This document shows, piece after piece, positions 47,668-62,185 of a stretch of 64,000 nt of DNA. Made by a program: the position numbers and the translations under genes. Every line of letters starts with the position of its first letter. The stretch's first letter is position 1. The DNA comes from Iris pallida (lineage: Eukaryota > Streptophyta > Magnoliopsida > Asparagales > Iridaceae). The stretch covers positions 1,437,327 through 1,501,326 of the forward strand of contig JANAVB010005598.1 of assembly GCA_029216955.1 (NCBI GenBank), given 5' to 3'. The notes beneath the pieces are model-generated. The model was not told the DNA's origin. It did not search any database and was given only the letters and a program-made list of their open reading frames with translations.

Positions 47668-49449
47668 ACTCTAAATTCTTTTCTCTCACGAATCCCATGA
47701 CCTCTCAACTTTATTTTGTGCTGATTATACATGTATGGTTAGAGAAAACCAAGCCCCTCATATTTCTTTTCTATTTTTGCACTTTTTATTCCAACCACGA
47801 GAAATCCATCTTTCCGACCACCGCCAACCCTTCTACCACCTCAAACACCTTTCCAAGACCTTTTATTAACACCATGAAACCTTCTCGAGGAGCCTCAGCC
47901 CCTAATTTGGTCGATACGAGGCATGGAAGGCACCTGAAGTCAACCGAACTTGTGCTGAATTCACCACAGCAGGTTAGTCGATTTGTAGACTCGGTTTCAT
48001 TTACTTTTTCTTGTTTGATTCTCCTCAAACAAAATTTAGAAGTTACCTCTATGTGTTTACTTCAATCTCTAATTGCTGGATCACACAGTTCCAAGCGATC
48101 TATCCGTGGCGTCGATTCTACGACAAGGTATCCAAAATCGATGAGATTTGTTGCGAGCAGCTTTTCGTCTATCCAAGGTCAGATTTGGTCCTTCAAACAT
48201 TTTTATTCATAAACTAGACATCGAGAGATTTCCAACTCATTTCTATTTGTTAGGTTTTGAGTTAGTTTGTTATTTTAAATTTTTTTGACATAACACCATA
48301 ACTCCGAAAATCCTATGTTCTTTGTGTCCAAAAGTTCCAATACTTCATAAAACTACTAAACTATTTGTTGTGCAAGGTTTAATGTTGAAACCTTTATTTT
48401 AAATAATTTATAAACAAATTTCCAGAATTTAATATTTTTAATTATTTGTTGTTTCGGGACTCAACTAGTAGGCCAATTGTGATAATTAATGTTGTAGTAT
48501 CGACATAGGACTATTACACTTGAGTTTCCACCATTAAAATAATATTATTAGTAATATAAATATATTTATAAGTATTTTTAGAAATTAAATTATTATTTTA
48601 TATTAGTTATAAACTATTTTGATAATAAAGTTTGGTTAAAAATCAGTTTAAAAACCAAAGAAAAAAGTTTTCTAAAACCCAAAAAACACCGATACGGGGT
48701 TCGTCCCAACAAACCGAACGACTTCGTCATACCCTGAAGATATCGAAAGACACGTACGGATGTTACGGGCGTGTGGACTTTGACGAAACTCGAATTAGTT
48801 GCGTGTGCGCGACGAATTCGAGATGTATCGGTCAAGGTACACCGTATCGGTCCCTTTGTAAAAATCCTAATTACTTTGTGCATGTTCATCACCTCACGAC
48901 GAAACTTGTGCCACTGGACTCGTATCACTTTTTGGTCACGTGAGCCAAGTTTGGTCCAATTTTGAGAAGGTCGACCGGAACGCTATTTTAGTGGGCCCGC
49001 AATTCGATTCAAGGGTGATTTTGTGCATGGCTCATAGTAATCTAAATATGGACATACCATTGACTTCGTATCAAAAAACTGCACTCGTAGGTATATAATT
49101 TGTCGACTTTAGAGACCATAGGTTTTGGCACACTTTTCGGCACAAATAGGGTCCAATGGCGGACACTGTTTTGGTCCAAAATTATCGTTTTTCTTGTGTC
49201 CAGAATTGGACTTATGGGTAGTCAAACTTATACATTTTTAGTACGACAAAAATGTTGGTGATGTATGTTTCAGCATTTGGAGGTGTTTGCGGGAGTTCAA
49301 GTTTCGTGGCTCTTTGATTTGACGAGTTGTTCACGGGATATTTTGCTACCACCAGGCAAGCATACCTTGTCAAATTGTATAGTTTATTTCATATATTTTC
49401 TATTTTTAGTCATATTTGATTACCTTTTGTTTATGTTCATGTCGTTGTG

Positions 49450-52400
49450 TGTCACGACTCGTGCTCCCGAATAATCGGACACGAGTCGGACACGCCCAGC
49501 CTTCATTGATAGACACAAGAAAGTAAGCAGTACAATCTAAGGAAAACTCCAAGTCAAATGATATAAAATACCACAGCATCTATAATCGCTTCCAGATCAC
49601 CACAATCTACAAAATCATTTATACATTTATACAAGTCATCTGGAGACAAATCTAATAAAGAGTAAAATATGCAACTATGAATCTCAGTACAATAACCAGA
49701 AATAAAGCTAAACAACTTAAACCTGTACCCTCTAACTAAGTCATGGCTCCATCCTGCTCAGCTAAGATCCCGGGCTCTGTCCCATAAGGTGAAACAATAT
49801 CCTCAAGTACACCAGCAACGTATCCAATCAGGAGCGGAACAAGTACATCTAAGGTAATGAACAAGTACAACATAAGATAGAAATGAACACAGGGTACATG
49901 AAATGTACAGTACAAAAAATAAGAACATGAATGTTGAAAAGTAAATACAGGAAGTACAGGAAACATGAATGAAACCTGAATATAAAATATACAAGGAACC
50001 TGACATGTGCAATATAACGAAATACATCCAGAATGTGTGACCGGCTTAGGTAGCACAGGGTACAGGGTACATGAATAATGGTACAGCTTAGGTTCCACGT
50101 GCATGTGTGAGGTCTAAGCTATTAACATGAATTTATTTTGGGTTTGGTCACACATCTATAGTATTTTCCCTCCCCAGACACAAGTAAAGTACAGGAAACA
50201 TGAACAAGACAAGTCTATATCGTGTAATCATCGTGTCCAAGATGGAAGTACAAGACATGAAGTAAATGAACAAACCAAAGAGTGTACTTGCCTTTCTCAG
50301 GGTGATCGGGAAAAGGAAGTAGAGCTGTAAGTCCTCCTGGTATTAGGTACAATTTGGTTAGCTTCTATAACTAGCTTTCCATTATATTAACCAAAAATCT
50401 ATTTAGTTATTTTAAGTATTTTTAGCTAATAATTAAGAGCTTAGCAACCACTATCAACTGGTTATGGATTATAAATTTTGTAATAGTATTAACTTAGCTA
50501 TCATTTACTTACTGGTAATCTATTTTGACTAGCCAACATAAAACTAACAAAAATAGTAATGAAGACAACATTCTTCTAACTAATAAAATAATGTCTGCTT
50601 TTAGAAATAGCTTCTATTGATTCAAATATTGCTTAGCAACATAAAGAACTCAACAATCACAATTTAATAAGATATCACAAACCCTTTGCTACTCCAGTAT
50701 CTAAGTTTGCAAGTATTAATCCAAGCCTTGCCACGTACTTGTCCCAACATTATAACTCTAAACTAAACCACAACTATCACAGAGACCCGACCCAGTACCT
50801 GGTTCAAGCATCCCTCAACCACTAATTATACACTTATACAGGTTCTCACATTCCCAGCCAACAGAGCAACCCCAGATGCATACTTCAACTACACATAACT
50901 GACTTCACTTCACCATCCATTCTACCCAGCAAATAACATAAACCCAACTGACAGGAACACAAAGTTTATATAAAAATTAAATCAATGAAATGTTGCCCCC
51001 CGCAATAGTTACTTATTATGAACCCAACATACTCGAGCAACTGAGCTTGGCACAGGCTAATATTCCTCAACCCAAAAACTCAAAGATGAACCAAAAGTAA
51101 TCAAAGGAAAAAATTATACAAACCAGTTATTAACAAGGATCAAAATAGAAACTGCAGAACCTATAGTTTAACAAATCAAATAAAAAATTATACAACCAAC
51201 AGTTTCAAAATAAGGAAACCCGCCCTTGCTAAATCCATTCCAGCTGATTCGTCCTCGCAGGCTCCACACATAAGGAGGACACAGACTTGCTTGGTTACGC
51301 ACACACGAACACAGCTATACTCTGTATACTATGAACTGTACCCCGAACATAATCGCACCTGGACACGCACCACTGGTCGGGCATGACAGCATCCTGAATG
51401 CTCACACAAGACATAAGCAAACCACCGATCAACACCGTACTCATCCAAATCGAAGCATAATTTACGACATTAAGAAGGGTCGAGCAGTACCTAAAGAGGA
51501 GAATCCAGAACTGATGCTAGGACACGCTCCAATAGTCGAACACGATTTCCTTGTGTCCTAATACGAATCGAGGTCCAGTAACTTGATCTCGACACTCGCC
51601 CCGATCAATCGATCAGCCACTCCTCTTCCTGTTCGACTCCCAGAATCAACCATTTATCAAGAATACTGCAATCACCCCTTCTATAATGAAGCAAACTAAA
51701 ATCAACTCACCTTGATAGTTATGACAAAGAATTTGCTGAAAAGAATGTCACGGGAATGAACGATCGCCGGGAATGAAATGAAGCTAGCCGCTCATCGGAG
51801 TAGGGGTCATCCTCGTGCACTAGACCGTGTACCACTGGCTCAGTCATTATCAGAAAGAAGATCGCCGGAGTGTATCGTCCGTCACCGTCGCGGTCACTGT
51901 CGCTTGGAGAGAGAAGCGGAGTCTCAATCGCCGCAGTTGCCTGTCGATCCGTTGCTCGGGAAGAATGGTATGCTGTCGAGAAAGTGAGTGCCGCCTGGAG
52001 GATAGGGCTCCCAGAGTGGTGAGCGCCCCCCGAAGTGGTGAGCGCCGCCTGGAGGATAAGGCTCCCGCCGCCGCCAGAAGAAATTAGGGTTAGGGTTTAG
52101 GGGACTGGTGAAAAATGAGGGATGGGGAATTGGGAATCTCGACACAATTGAAATTATTATAGAGCTTTGTACTCTCTCTCTCTCTCTCTCCCTCTGCTTA
52201 TTAATACAGGAGGAAATGGTTAATTTCATTAAAGTCTACCACAATTATTTATTTGCACAAATGATCCAAAAGTCTATTATAGAACTTGTCATTGTTAGTT
52301 AGAAGGTTGTTAGAACCTTGGGCGCACCTCTAGGTTAGTTAGAAAAGTTGTTACCATTCTTGGAGAATACTCCACAATTGTTGCTAGTGTCTAAAACAAG

Positions 52401-52512
52401 GATTTCTTTCATAAAACATAGCAATAAAACAAAAGGAAATTGGTACTCAATTAAAATTTCTAAACTATTAGAAAATTGCCAAAATTTGATAAATCGGGAA
52501 AGCGGGGTTACA
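49450..52512 (-). mobile_element. Solo LTR A with perfect target duplication
   Basis: It starts TGTCACGACTCGTGC and ends GCGGGGTTACA on the plus strand. TTGTG flanks it on both sides (49445-49449 and 52513-52517). A GC-rich leader (51730-52090) lies downstream of a TATA-like word near 52155 on the minus strand, which suggests minus orientation. There is no coding domain. The right-hand TTGTG shares its last two bases with the TG of solo LTR B, so A inserted exactly at B's edge. Confidence 0.85.
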
Positions 52513-52515
52513 TTG

Positions 52516-54698
52516 TGTCACGACCCGCACCCGCCTTTCAGAATACGTGTTCGTAGCCAAGTCCAGCCTACGCCGCAGCATCGACGGTAGTACGTTGTCT
52601 AGGTCTCAATGTCAATCTCAAATACAATAAATTTGTATCTAATTACTCATTCACAATAACTATTTTATTTAAAAATCCAATAATACAACATAAATGATTT
52701 TTAGGAACAAATTCGCTAAACATTTAAATAAAAGAAACTAACTAATTTATCTAGAATCTAAGGTCGCCCTACAAGATGGCTCTCTCTCTTATATGGTCCT
52801 TAGCACAAAAGTAGAAAGTATGCCAAGTCACCTGCAACGATCCAGTCAGGAAAGAAGTAAAGTACAATTCTATTGCATTTATGTAACTGAATACAAAATA
52901 AGCTAGACAGTAGAGATACAGTAAAAATAAAGAAACATAGAGACGAACTGAAAACAATAAACATGTACAAGAACTACGGGCAAGTACATAGATGAACAAC
53001 ACAACTAGCAATGAACATGTACAATAAAAAGATATTGTGTTTGAAATACTTTTTGACATGTGAACGGTTTAGGTTAATACGACACATCAGAGATGGCTAT
53101 CCACAATAAAACGGTACGGGTAACTCATACGTGTGGTGTATGACTTAGCTATCCATAATAACAATCATTGGGCTTTGTTCACATACTTACTGAGCATTTC
53201 TCCTTTCGACTCACTAAACAATCAATAAACGAGCAATGATACAATCAAGCATATCGTGTCACAATCATGTCTCAACAGGATACTCAATAAAACACAATAA
53301 AAGACATATTATAATGTAATAAGCACATAAAGAAATAGTTTACTTGTCCCAAGTTAAATTGCATTTGACATGTGTGCGACACAATCTCGATTTGGTTGAA
53401 AGTTATCGTCGTTATGGCTAACTGTGACCAAATCGATGAATTATCGGTCAAATCTAAGTTCAACGAATTAAATAAAAGATTGAAAATTCTAATTTTTTGG
53501 AAAATGTATATGTTATAGATATTCGTGTCAACTTTCCAAAACTTCAAACGGATTGTAAAACGGAGTTTGGGATCTCCTGAAATCTCAAAAATAGTACGAC
53601 GATTCAATTTTTGGACAACCGACACTCAAATAAATCTCTGGAGATTCACTTAAATAATTACAGAAAATAACATATATATTTATGAAGCTAACCTCGATAT
53701 GGTTCTAAAAAAAATTGGAGGTGAAACGGAGTCTGGAGTTGGTCGCAACGGCTTCGCGAAGTTGCTATAGCTTCAAAAATGAGGATGAATTTATGACGAA
53801 TTTTGGCATATTTTTGACGAAAACGAGAGAAATTTTGGAAAAAAATATGGAAAACGACATAGGTTTATAAAGGACAGTCATTACTTAATTAGGATTAGAT
53901 TGGAAGGATTTTGGTTTTGGAAGAAGAATAAGGACTCCTTAAGTAGATGGAGATTGACTCATATTTTTCTAATTTGGAAAGGTTAAGAATCTAATGAATA
54001 AATATTTCCAATAAATTTAAATCAAATCAATCTCAATACTATATGGATCAAATCTCAATCCATAATTGATCATAACAATAATTTGGTTTGTGGAAGAAAA
54101 AAAAACAAAAATGAGGCTTCTCTTTATATATGAGATGAGAGATTTTCTAAATTTAGATTCAATAAATTAAATCCTTCCATAAATTAAATTAGATTTGACC
54201 AAATACCGATCCATAATTAATCACAATAATGTTACTTTAAAATAATACCTAATATTATAATAATCTTTAAAATAAATTTTATAAAATCAAATATTATAAA
54301 TATTGATAAGAATAATTCAAGTATTCCTAAATGTATATTTTGCATAAATACAAATCTCATCTAAAATAATATAGCCATAAATTAATACTAAATTCAATCG
54401 TAATTTAAAATTGACCACGTCTAAATTCGATAATATCTAATAATTCAATAATATTTAAATATATATTTTTATAAATATAAACTTAAACATAATTGATAAT
54501 AGAAAATTAATAAGTTTAAAGTATATCTTTTTATAAAAACAAAATCAAATTAAAAAAAATAGTATGACAAATCCCTTCGTCAATACAAACATCATTTATA
54601 GAATTAAGAAAATAAATTTTATTTTCTAAATAGAAAATATAGCAAACTAAAAATACAATAAATAAAAAATAAATAAAAATTTGGGAAGTGGGCTTACA
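52516..54698 (-). mobile_element. Solo LTR B
   Basis: It starts TGTCACGACCCGCACC and ends GGGAAGTGGGCTTACA. After A is removed its flanks are CGTTG (49443-49447) and CATTG (54699-54703), one mismatch. A TATA-like TTTATAAA lies at about 53866 (minus). It inserted into C before A arrived. The left 100 bases match G (56472 onward). Confidence 0.78.
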
Positions 54699-54859
54699 CA
54701 TTGTTATCTTCCTTGTTTTATGTGCACGTATCTTACTTGTTCTCCTTGTGTCAAAGATTATTTCTTATGAGTGTCCTAACAATATTTGCTAGCCTTAGTC
54801 TCTGTTCCATTGAGTTGACTTGACCTGTAGTCGAGATCGGTTGCTAGACATGACTTATC

Positions 54860-55085
54860 TCATCTCTAGATTGAAAGCGTCCCATGGCGTTACGATATAG
54901 AGACTCCGTATAGATTTGTTATTCCATCTCTAGGACCGGGAGCGTCCTATGGCATTACAGTGTTCGAGGATGGTTATCGACCTGTTATTCCGTCTTTAGG
55001 ACCGAGAGTGTCCCATGGCATTACGGTAGTAGGACTTATATTTTGTCTCGTGATCGGGGGCATCCCATGGCATTACGGTATTGAG
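54860..55085 (+). repeat. Four-unit repeat in C
   Basis: Units of roughly 50-70 bases share the core GCGTCCCATGGCATTACGGT (at about 54877, 54941, 55008 and 55059), preceded by a CTCTAGGACCG-type word. In relative position they correspond to the GCGAGTCCACACTCGGGG array of D, but the sequence differs. Confidence 0.75.
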
Positions 55086-55375
55086 ACATCTTTATTGATT
55101 ACATGTTTTACTTTCCTCGCTTTCTATGCATGTTATTTACTGTTACATTTGGCATTTTTATATGTATCTTGCTAGTCCCCTAAGGACCTAGTGATCTCTC
55201 TAGGTATTAGATAAAATTATCAAGGTATAACACATTGATGGAGGATGGTTGCTACACCAACACTGTGGGTATATTTAGTTGATATTTTATTATTCTCTTC
55301 CTTATTTATATTTTGTCCTATATTTGATTCTCGACGTTATTATAGCCTAGTCCTTTATAAGCTTGTAAGGAGCAG

Positions 55376-56471
55376 GTATATTCAGTAGACCCCTAATGGA
55401 GTCCAAAAAGATGTGTTTCTTATCATCGGAGAATATCTTGATCTGGTTGTAACCCAAGAAGCCGTCCATAAAGGACATTCTTTAAAAACACAACTGTTGT
55501 CGATAATTACGTCCATAATTGGAAGAGGTAACTCATCCTTAAGACATGCAACATTCAAATCACGATAGTCTATGTATATTTGGATCTTGCCATTTGATAA
55601 CGTGAACAATGTTGGCACCTAGTCTGGGTATTGCTATTCACGGATAAAGTCGCTTGTTATTAGTTTATTCGCCTCTGCCTCGATTGCATCCATAACATCT
55701 GGACGGAATCATCATTGTTGCTGCTTTACTGGGTTAGCATGGAAGGATGTTCAGTTTGTGCACTGCAACTTGGGGATCCAGTTCCGACATATCTTCATAA
55801 TTCCAGGCAAATATGTCAATGTAGTCCCTTATCAGCATGATGAGGGATTCACGATCGTTTTTAGATAGCCTTTTGCTGATGAAGATAGGTTTGGGAGATG
55901 ATTCATCACCCAAGTTGACCTGTACAACTTCAACCTCAGTGGGTGTCTCTCGTTGCTCGAAGCACTGCTTCCACTGTGATTCTAGTCATTGAGCCCAGAG
56001 TTCTACCTCGAAGGGCTTAGGTGGTTGATCGTCAACTTCGTCTTAATTAGCTGACACCATATTGACAGAGAGTGTTTTTCATAACATGTCACCAACACTT
56101 ATATCAGAATCCCGGAGAGAGGACTCTGAGGAGTGAGAATGCGTCTCAGTCTCGGCTCAGAGCATTCGAGAGTTGTTGTCGGTGTTACGTAGCCTAACCC
56201 ACGTTGGATACGATGATAATAATCTTAAAATTTCCACTTGGGAGTGAGAAGACATACCGACAGACGTCGACCCCTGCCATAATTCAGGCCTAGGTCATTC
56301 TTCAAGTCATAGCCCATCTTCTATATGATGTTCTTAGCATAAGGAGTATAGCGGTGAAGCTACATTCTAACGCTATATGGCTCTTGTTGAACCAGGAGGT
56401 AGTCCCGACGGCTTTCAACTTTTTCGAAGATAATATACTTTTGCCCTTTCTTCCTTGTTGGGACTATAAAG
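55376..56471 (-). pseudogene. Element H, piece 3: RT N-terminus and upstream linker
   Basis: The minus strand carries KIQIYIDYRDLNVAC, LKDELPLPIMDVIIDN and WTPLGVY, matching E RT (VRVCIDFRDLNAACPKDE). Upstream (55700-56471) it corresponds to the E segment before RT. The right end, FIVPTRKKGQKYIIF-like sequence, joins piece 4 across G at a conserved AYF-V/I-P position. Confidence 0.85.
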
Positions 56472-58735
56472 CGTCACGATCTGCACCCGGTATAGGGGTA
56501 CGATTAGTGAACAACGCCCAGACTACGCCACATCATCGACGGTAGAACGATGTCTAAGTCACTGACTATCAATCTCACACAATGATATAATACACCTGTC
56601 ATAGATCTCAACTCCAAATAGAGGAAAAACTACAAATGATAACACTACATACCCAATCACAATCTAAAGCACGGTAATATATCAAAGAAGTCTAATAACC
56701 ATAAAGTCTAAAATATCAACAACTTCTAAATACTACATCAATATCCAATCTCAAATATAATAACAAAGTCTCCATATATACACATGCCGGAATGCTAACA
56801 ATGAATATATCACATTGCTATAAGAGTAACCAAGTCCCTCAGTAATCACTCATGAGTATCAGGACCCATGGGTGCTATCTCCTCCTCGGCTCCGTAGAAT
56901 GTAGGACACAAGTCCCCTAAGCATTCATCTAAAAAATATATCCTGTCAGGATAGAACGAGCACACCTCTTCTAGCAATTTCAATTAAATGACAAAGACAT
57001 TAAAATAGTTATAGTAATTAATACTTGATGAGCAGGAAAATAATGAGTCAGGAAATGAAATAGAACATCAACTAACTAAAGTACAAAAAAAAAGTAAATA
57101 TGGTGAACCAGAAAAGCATAACAATAAAGACTATAAATAAAGATAACTAAACTAGAACAAATGTGAGTCCAGCAAGTAAGCACAAAAGTACTAAACTAGT
57201 GTATTTTGAAATACCGCTTTCGACATGTAAACGACTAGAGGTAAATATGGCACATCGTACACTTGGCAAGTATACGACGGGTATCTTTTCCAGATTAGAC
57301 CAGTAGGGTTGATTCCAGCATATTTAGGAATGTTTACATGTCTACTCGAATTTTTCTCTGCCCCGACTAGTACAAGTGAATCCAAATCCCAATACGTAAA
57401 TCAAGTACAAGTCCAGCCAGAAAGTAAGTTATGCTAGTAGGCAATTCCAGTAGGTGGTTCTAGTAGGTGATTCCAGAAGTAGAAGCCAGATAAGTAAGAT
57501 GCATATGTCTCAAGTAAATGAATCCAGAAATATAAATCCGTGTCGTGTCGGAGAATCAGGTAATACTATACCAAAAGCTGAATCATAATAATTATCAGAT
57601 AATAAAAACTATTAGAGAATGTATACGCCTGAGGTCCTGAGCAATATGTGAGGATCAATGCCCAAAATGAAGTCACAATGATCTAAATATCTAATATACA
57701 TGTTAATTTGTGTTTTAGAACCATAAACATGCTATGCAAGATCAATTCTAGGTCTCCAAGTTATTTCTAGGTCAAACTAGGTCTAACCTAGGTTAAGTTC
57801 ACCTATTTCAATATATAGGCAATGCCTAAATGAATTTTACCCTATATCTAGTCTTTACCTGCGTTGCATTACGTTACCTATTACATTGTATTACATGTCT
57901 CATGACATTACCTATACTAGGTAATATTCTACTCTTGCATCTAGGTAACCTATTTATTCTAACTGTAGGTAATACTATATTCCCTATTCATGGGTTGAAA
58001 TGACATTACCTATACTATGCATAGGTAACCCTATAACCTGTACTTGGTAAGCTACCATCATATTACGTCACCAAAACTAGGATATCCCCTAACTTAACAT
58101 TAGGTAATTACATATTTCTTGATATTGCCTTACCCTACATTACCCTTCATATGCATTTACTGCCACATGCTAAAACCCCATACTGTTACACACATCCTAG
58201 CAAATTACCTATAAAATTGCTTTACCCTACTCTAACATAGTTATACTCAAGGCATTACCTATTCAGTTTAACCCCCAACCTATGTTACCTACTCTATAAA
58301 TACCTTCCTAATATATCCTCAATCATGACACCACTGCCATCACAAATACAACCCAATCATAGGTCAACATAGGCCTGGAGTTGGCATCCAATCTTGCATG
58401 TTTACTTAGGAGTTAACTCCCTTTCCCGACCCTGTCCTGCTGCTGCACCTTGCACAGACCACCACTGACATGTGCAGGCAGTACGGAGCCTTGCCGAGGC
58501 TTGTACTGACCTGTACAAGGCCCAAACAAACCAGTAGCCTAGTTGACTGGCCAATAGGCCCTGTTACAATGTCGGGGGCTAGGCCCCTGCTCTGTGAAGC
58601 ATCCCAGACCCTCACATTTCCTCTTAACTTCTCCTTACAGCTCACGCACATCCCCTTCACATGACACCTATGTACACTGTCTACTTGACACGTAGACTCT
58701 CAGTAATCCTCACATAGGCACACATAACTTGTCCA

Positions 58736-58736
<1 letters not shown>

Positions 58737-58771
<35 letters not shown>
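58737..58771. repeat. CT microsatellite in G
   Basis: An uninterrupted CT run. Confidence 0.95.
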
Positions 58772-58775
<4 letters not shown>

Positions 58776-59253
58776 TTGATAGTTTACCCCTTACATATGT
58801 AAGGAATAACCTATAGGATACATTCCTATATTAGTTGAACACTGACACCACACTCCTTCATTCCTAACAGATACTTCATATCAGTCCCAACTTCAAATAG
58901 GTGTTTTCTCAAACACCTATACTTCCTATATACTGTCACAAGGACAGTACCTAAGCTAGTACCCCTAACATTGGTATACAGGGATTTGAATCCCCTTCCC
59001 CTCCCCCCTCTCAAAAGCCCTGCCTACTGCAGGAGTCACTCTCATCTAATCCTACCACTGCTATACCCCCTTTAGATGCAGAAGTAACTCTCCGATATAG
59101 CTACTGTTATAAAGTTCCTCATACCCGAGCCCCTTTCTCACATAGTAGCTGCTACTGCTACTAGAGTTTCCCTTCATATCTCCCCTCCTTCGCAACAGTC
59201 CTACTCCTCCTTACATCCCCTTTCATAACAGCTACTAAGTATTATGGCACTCT

Positions 59254-59258
<5 letters not shown>

Positions 59259-59297
<39 letters not shown>

Positions 59298-59311
59298 ACA
59301 CACACACACAT
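59259..59311. repeat. CA microsatellite in G
   Basis: A CA run with one TC interruption. Confidence 0.95.
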
Positions 59312-59736
59312 TTACAATTAAAAAATTAGTCCCTTTGCCTACATCAGCTACTAGTGATACACTATCAAAGCTACAACTGATACACTATCAAATCTACAAC
59401 TGATACTCTCAAAGCTACATCCACACTTATTTATCAATAACAATCCTCATTATCTCCATCAGTCCAGCTCCCTGCAGGAGCCCCAAATGGCCCTGCCCTA
59501 CACTGATCTCACCAATTAAATTCCTAAATCTTGTGCACAGGAATTTGGCACACTCCGAAATAGTCTCACAGGAACCACTCTTCCACACAGGGTATCCAAT
59601 GGTCCCTCACTCCCCTTCACACATCAGTTAGCTATGAGGCACTTCATTTACCCCTCTTCATGTATGTTGTAGCCATATTCACTACATTCCCCCTAGCGTT
59701 ACAGTTAACTACTATAGGTGAATCATGAGCTTAACT

Positions 59737-59852
<116 letters not shown>

Positions 59853-61089
59853 CACATCCAAATATCTTAACTCCGTATCAGTCCACGTCACACACTAAAA
59901 TGAAACACACACACACGTTCAAACTTAACCCAAAATCAGTCCCCCTCTTCTAATGCTATGTAAAAACATATATTACCATCATATAATACTAAATAATTAT
60001 ACAAAAGATACTCCATATTAATATACATCTAGAAACAAGTGTTAAATTTGAATATATAGCATCAGGTGTTCTTTTAGTTATTTTGTCAAACACTTGGCAT
60101 GCGTATCGAGATACTTTGAGATACGCCCATAATACGCACTCCAAATGGATCCAAATTTGATCCTAAGCATACCCACATATTCTAAATCACAAATAGGACC
60201 TAACAAACCTATTCACAAACACTAAAAATATCATTATCGAATTTTTCCCAAATGGCTCAAAATACAAAGGAGAAAGTCTCCAAATGGATAAAGAAGAGTG
60301 AAAACTCCTCACCATGGATAATCCTAATGCATGAGCATTCCTATTTGATGCCTCTACACTATTTAATATAAATTAAAGGGTTTAGAATACATTTTACCAA
60401 TTGGAAGATGGATTCTCAATGAAATGGCTCTAAGATCCAAACAAGCTCCAAATGCTCCTACCTCTAATATTTTACTTCTAGTGTCTTCTACTCTCCATGG
60501 GGAAGAGAATGAGATCAATTTGGGCTAATTTGGAGGAGTTTTAGTGGTAGGAATAATGGTGGAAGGAAAGCTCCCAAATTAGGACTTCTTTTGAAAATGA
60601 GAAGAGAAAGAAGATGAAGTTAGGCTATATAAAAGAATGGGGCTACCATATTAGGTCTTGGTTAGGGTTTGGGCAAGGGGAAAAGTCTACAAAGTCCTTC
60701 TCTTTAGTCATGACAAGATTAGGGAAAAGGCCATACTCCCTAATTAGGTGTTTAGCCTAACTTTCTAATTAATCTTGCTAATCTAACTAGGGACTAACTA
60801 AAATTTAATTAGGCTAGTCCTAATTATTTAATTAGGTGGTCATGTCAAATTGGTTTAGGTCCTCTGGGGTTACTAACAACTATTCTAACTAATGGCTAAC
60901 CATTAATCATACACAATAATATAACATATGTATTATATTAATTATTATAAATAATTAATCTAAAATTATAATTACTAGTTTTGCAAAATAAATTTATCAC
61001 TCAAAATATAATTTGAATACCATTATTCACAATAATAACAAGAAAGAAAAAAGTCAAAAATATCCCTCTTCAGAAAAGTGGCGGTGACA

Positions 61090-62185
61090 TGAAGTAAGCA
61101 CCTTCATGGGAGAGGAGTTGATTCAATATGCGAGTGAACGTCACTGGTGTGTGGTGATGTTGGCCTAGACCACGTCCTATGGGTTATATTGTTTATATAT
61201 GTCAGACATGCAAATAATTCAAAGATAGTCCTTTATTTAAGAGGTATAAAATGTCCTCTTTGGGGATTAGATCATCAAAAGAGGGTACATCAGTTTGAGC
61301 CACAACGTACACTTCAATCTCATCATCTTCTTTGTCATTGTCTGGCATTAAAGGTAGATTTGGAACCTTCCTGTTAGATCGTCGGAGCCTCACTACCAAA
61401 GGCTCTAAGGTCTCTGCAAGGGGGAGGCTCGACTTCTTCTCGCATGGTGTTTTATGGAGATTGATCACAAGAGGCTCGGTAGCCTTCTTGCGGATCTTGA
61501 CAACCAAAGAAGAGGGAGTATCGGGGGCACGTCCCTTGGCACGGATCCTCAAAGGCCCATTAGCGATGGGACGCTCTTCTACTTCATCATCAGTGTCTCT
61601 AGACTCCTCCTGATGCACTTGCTTGTATAGGATTGAATCAGAGTAATACGCTTCAATCCCTTTGAAACGCTAGGGTCGACATCAGCAAACTTCATCTTGA
61701 CGACCCCATCACTTTCGACATACCTCAAACATTAATGAAGGGTCGACGGTATAATTAAATGTTCATGTATCTAGGGACACCCTAGCAGGACATTGTAGGA
61801 TACATCTATATCAATGATGTAGCAGGTAGCTTCGGTCCGTAGATTACCTATTTGGCATTTTAGGCAAATCTTGCCTCAAGGGTAGCTTCTTTCGACTTTA
61901 AAACTGTTATTGGTTGTGTTTGTGGCGGACAGTCAATGCATGTGAATCTCTAGTGTTTGAAGCAGACTCTGAGGGATGATGCTGAGAGATGAGTCCGGAT
62001 CGATGTGTATTCGGTCCATCTTAATTGTGTCGATGTACCCTGTATAATACACGGGTCGATCGTGCCTGTTATTCTTCAGCATCATATATTGCTTAGAGAA
62101 TGTAATGTTGGGGATGTTGTCCATTATATTATGGCAACAGGGACCTACAGCGGGGACCTCCACCAACTTCTTTATTTGTGCTAAA
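61090..62185 (-). pseudogene. Element H, piece 4: protease and linker
   Basis: Reading leftward from 62185 the minus strand gives a CHNIMDNIPNITF segment, HDRPVYYTGYID and the protease loop IHIDPDSSLSII (E has YIDPGSSISII). VSYNVLLG and IHEH follow. The linker (61202-61618) has repeated basic strands and an acidic end. The catalytic-loop Gly is Asp here, explained by one G-to-A transition. The frame is broken by stops and shifts. The upstream gag part is cut off by the CACTA element. Confidence 0.87.

Larger units (their letters stand above)
46940..55375 (+). mobile_element. Solo LTR C, interrupted by B and A
   Basis: It starts TGTAAGGACCCTAATTTTTG inside the H RT coding region and ends near 55375. 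Removing the nested insertion (49448-54698) leaves an LTR of about 3.2 kb. Flanking five-mers GTGTA (46935-46939) and GTATA (55376-55380) differ at one base. The H RT coding sequence resumes immediately beyond 55380, which confirms the insertion. The terminal CA is not clean (GCAG), so the right end is uncertain by one base. No interior domain is present. It is related to D. Confidence 0.75.

Noticed and set aside
47616..48217. 198-codon plus-strand frame in solo LTR C
   Set aside because: It lies in the LTR leader, is not found in the related D, and has no recognisable domain.
53284..53625. 113-codon minus-strand frame in solo LTR B
   Set aside because: It has no family resemblance, lies inside an LTR, and its AT-rich composition explains its residues.
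61332..61613. Plus-strand open frame across element H piece 4
   Set aside because: The minus-strand frame there matches the E protease-RT linker, so the plus-strand frame is its shadow.
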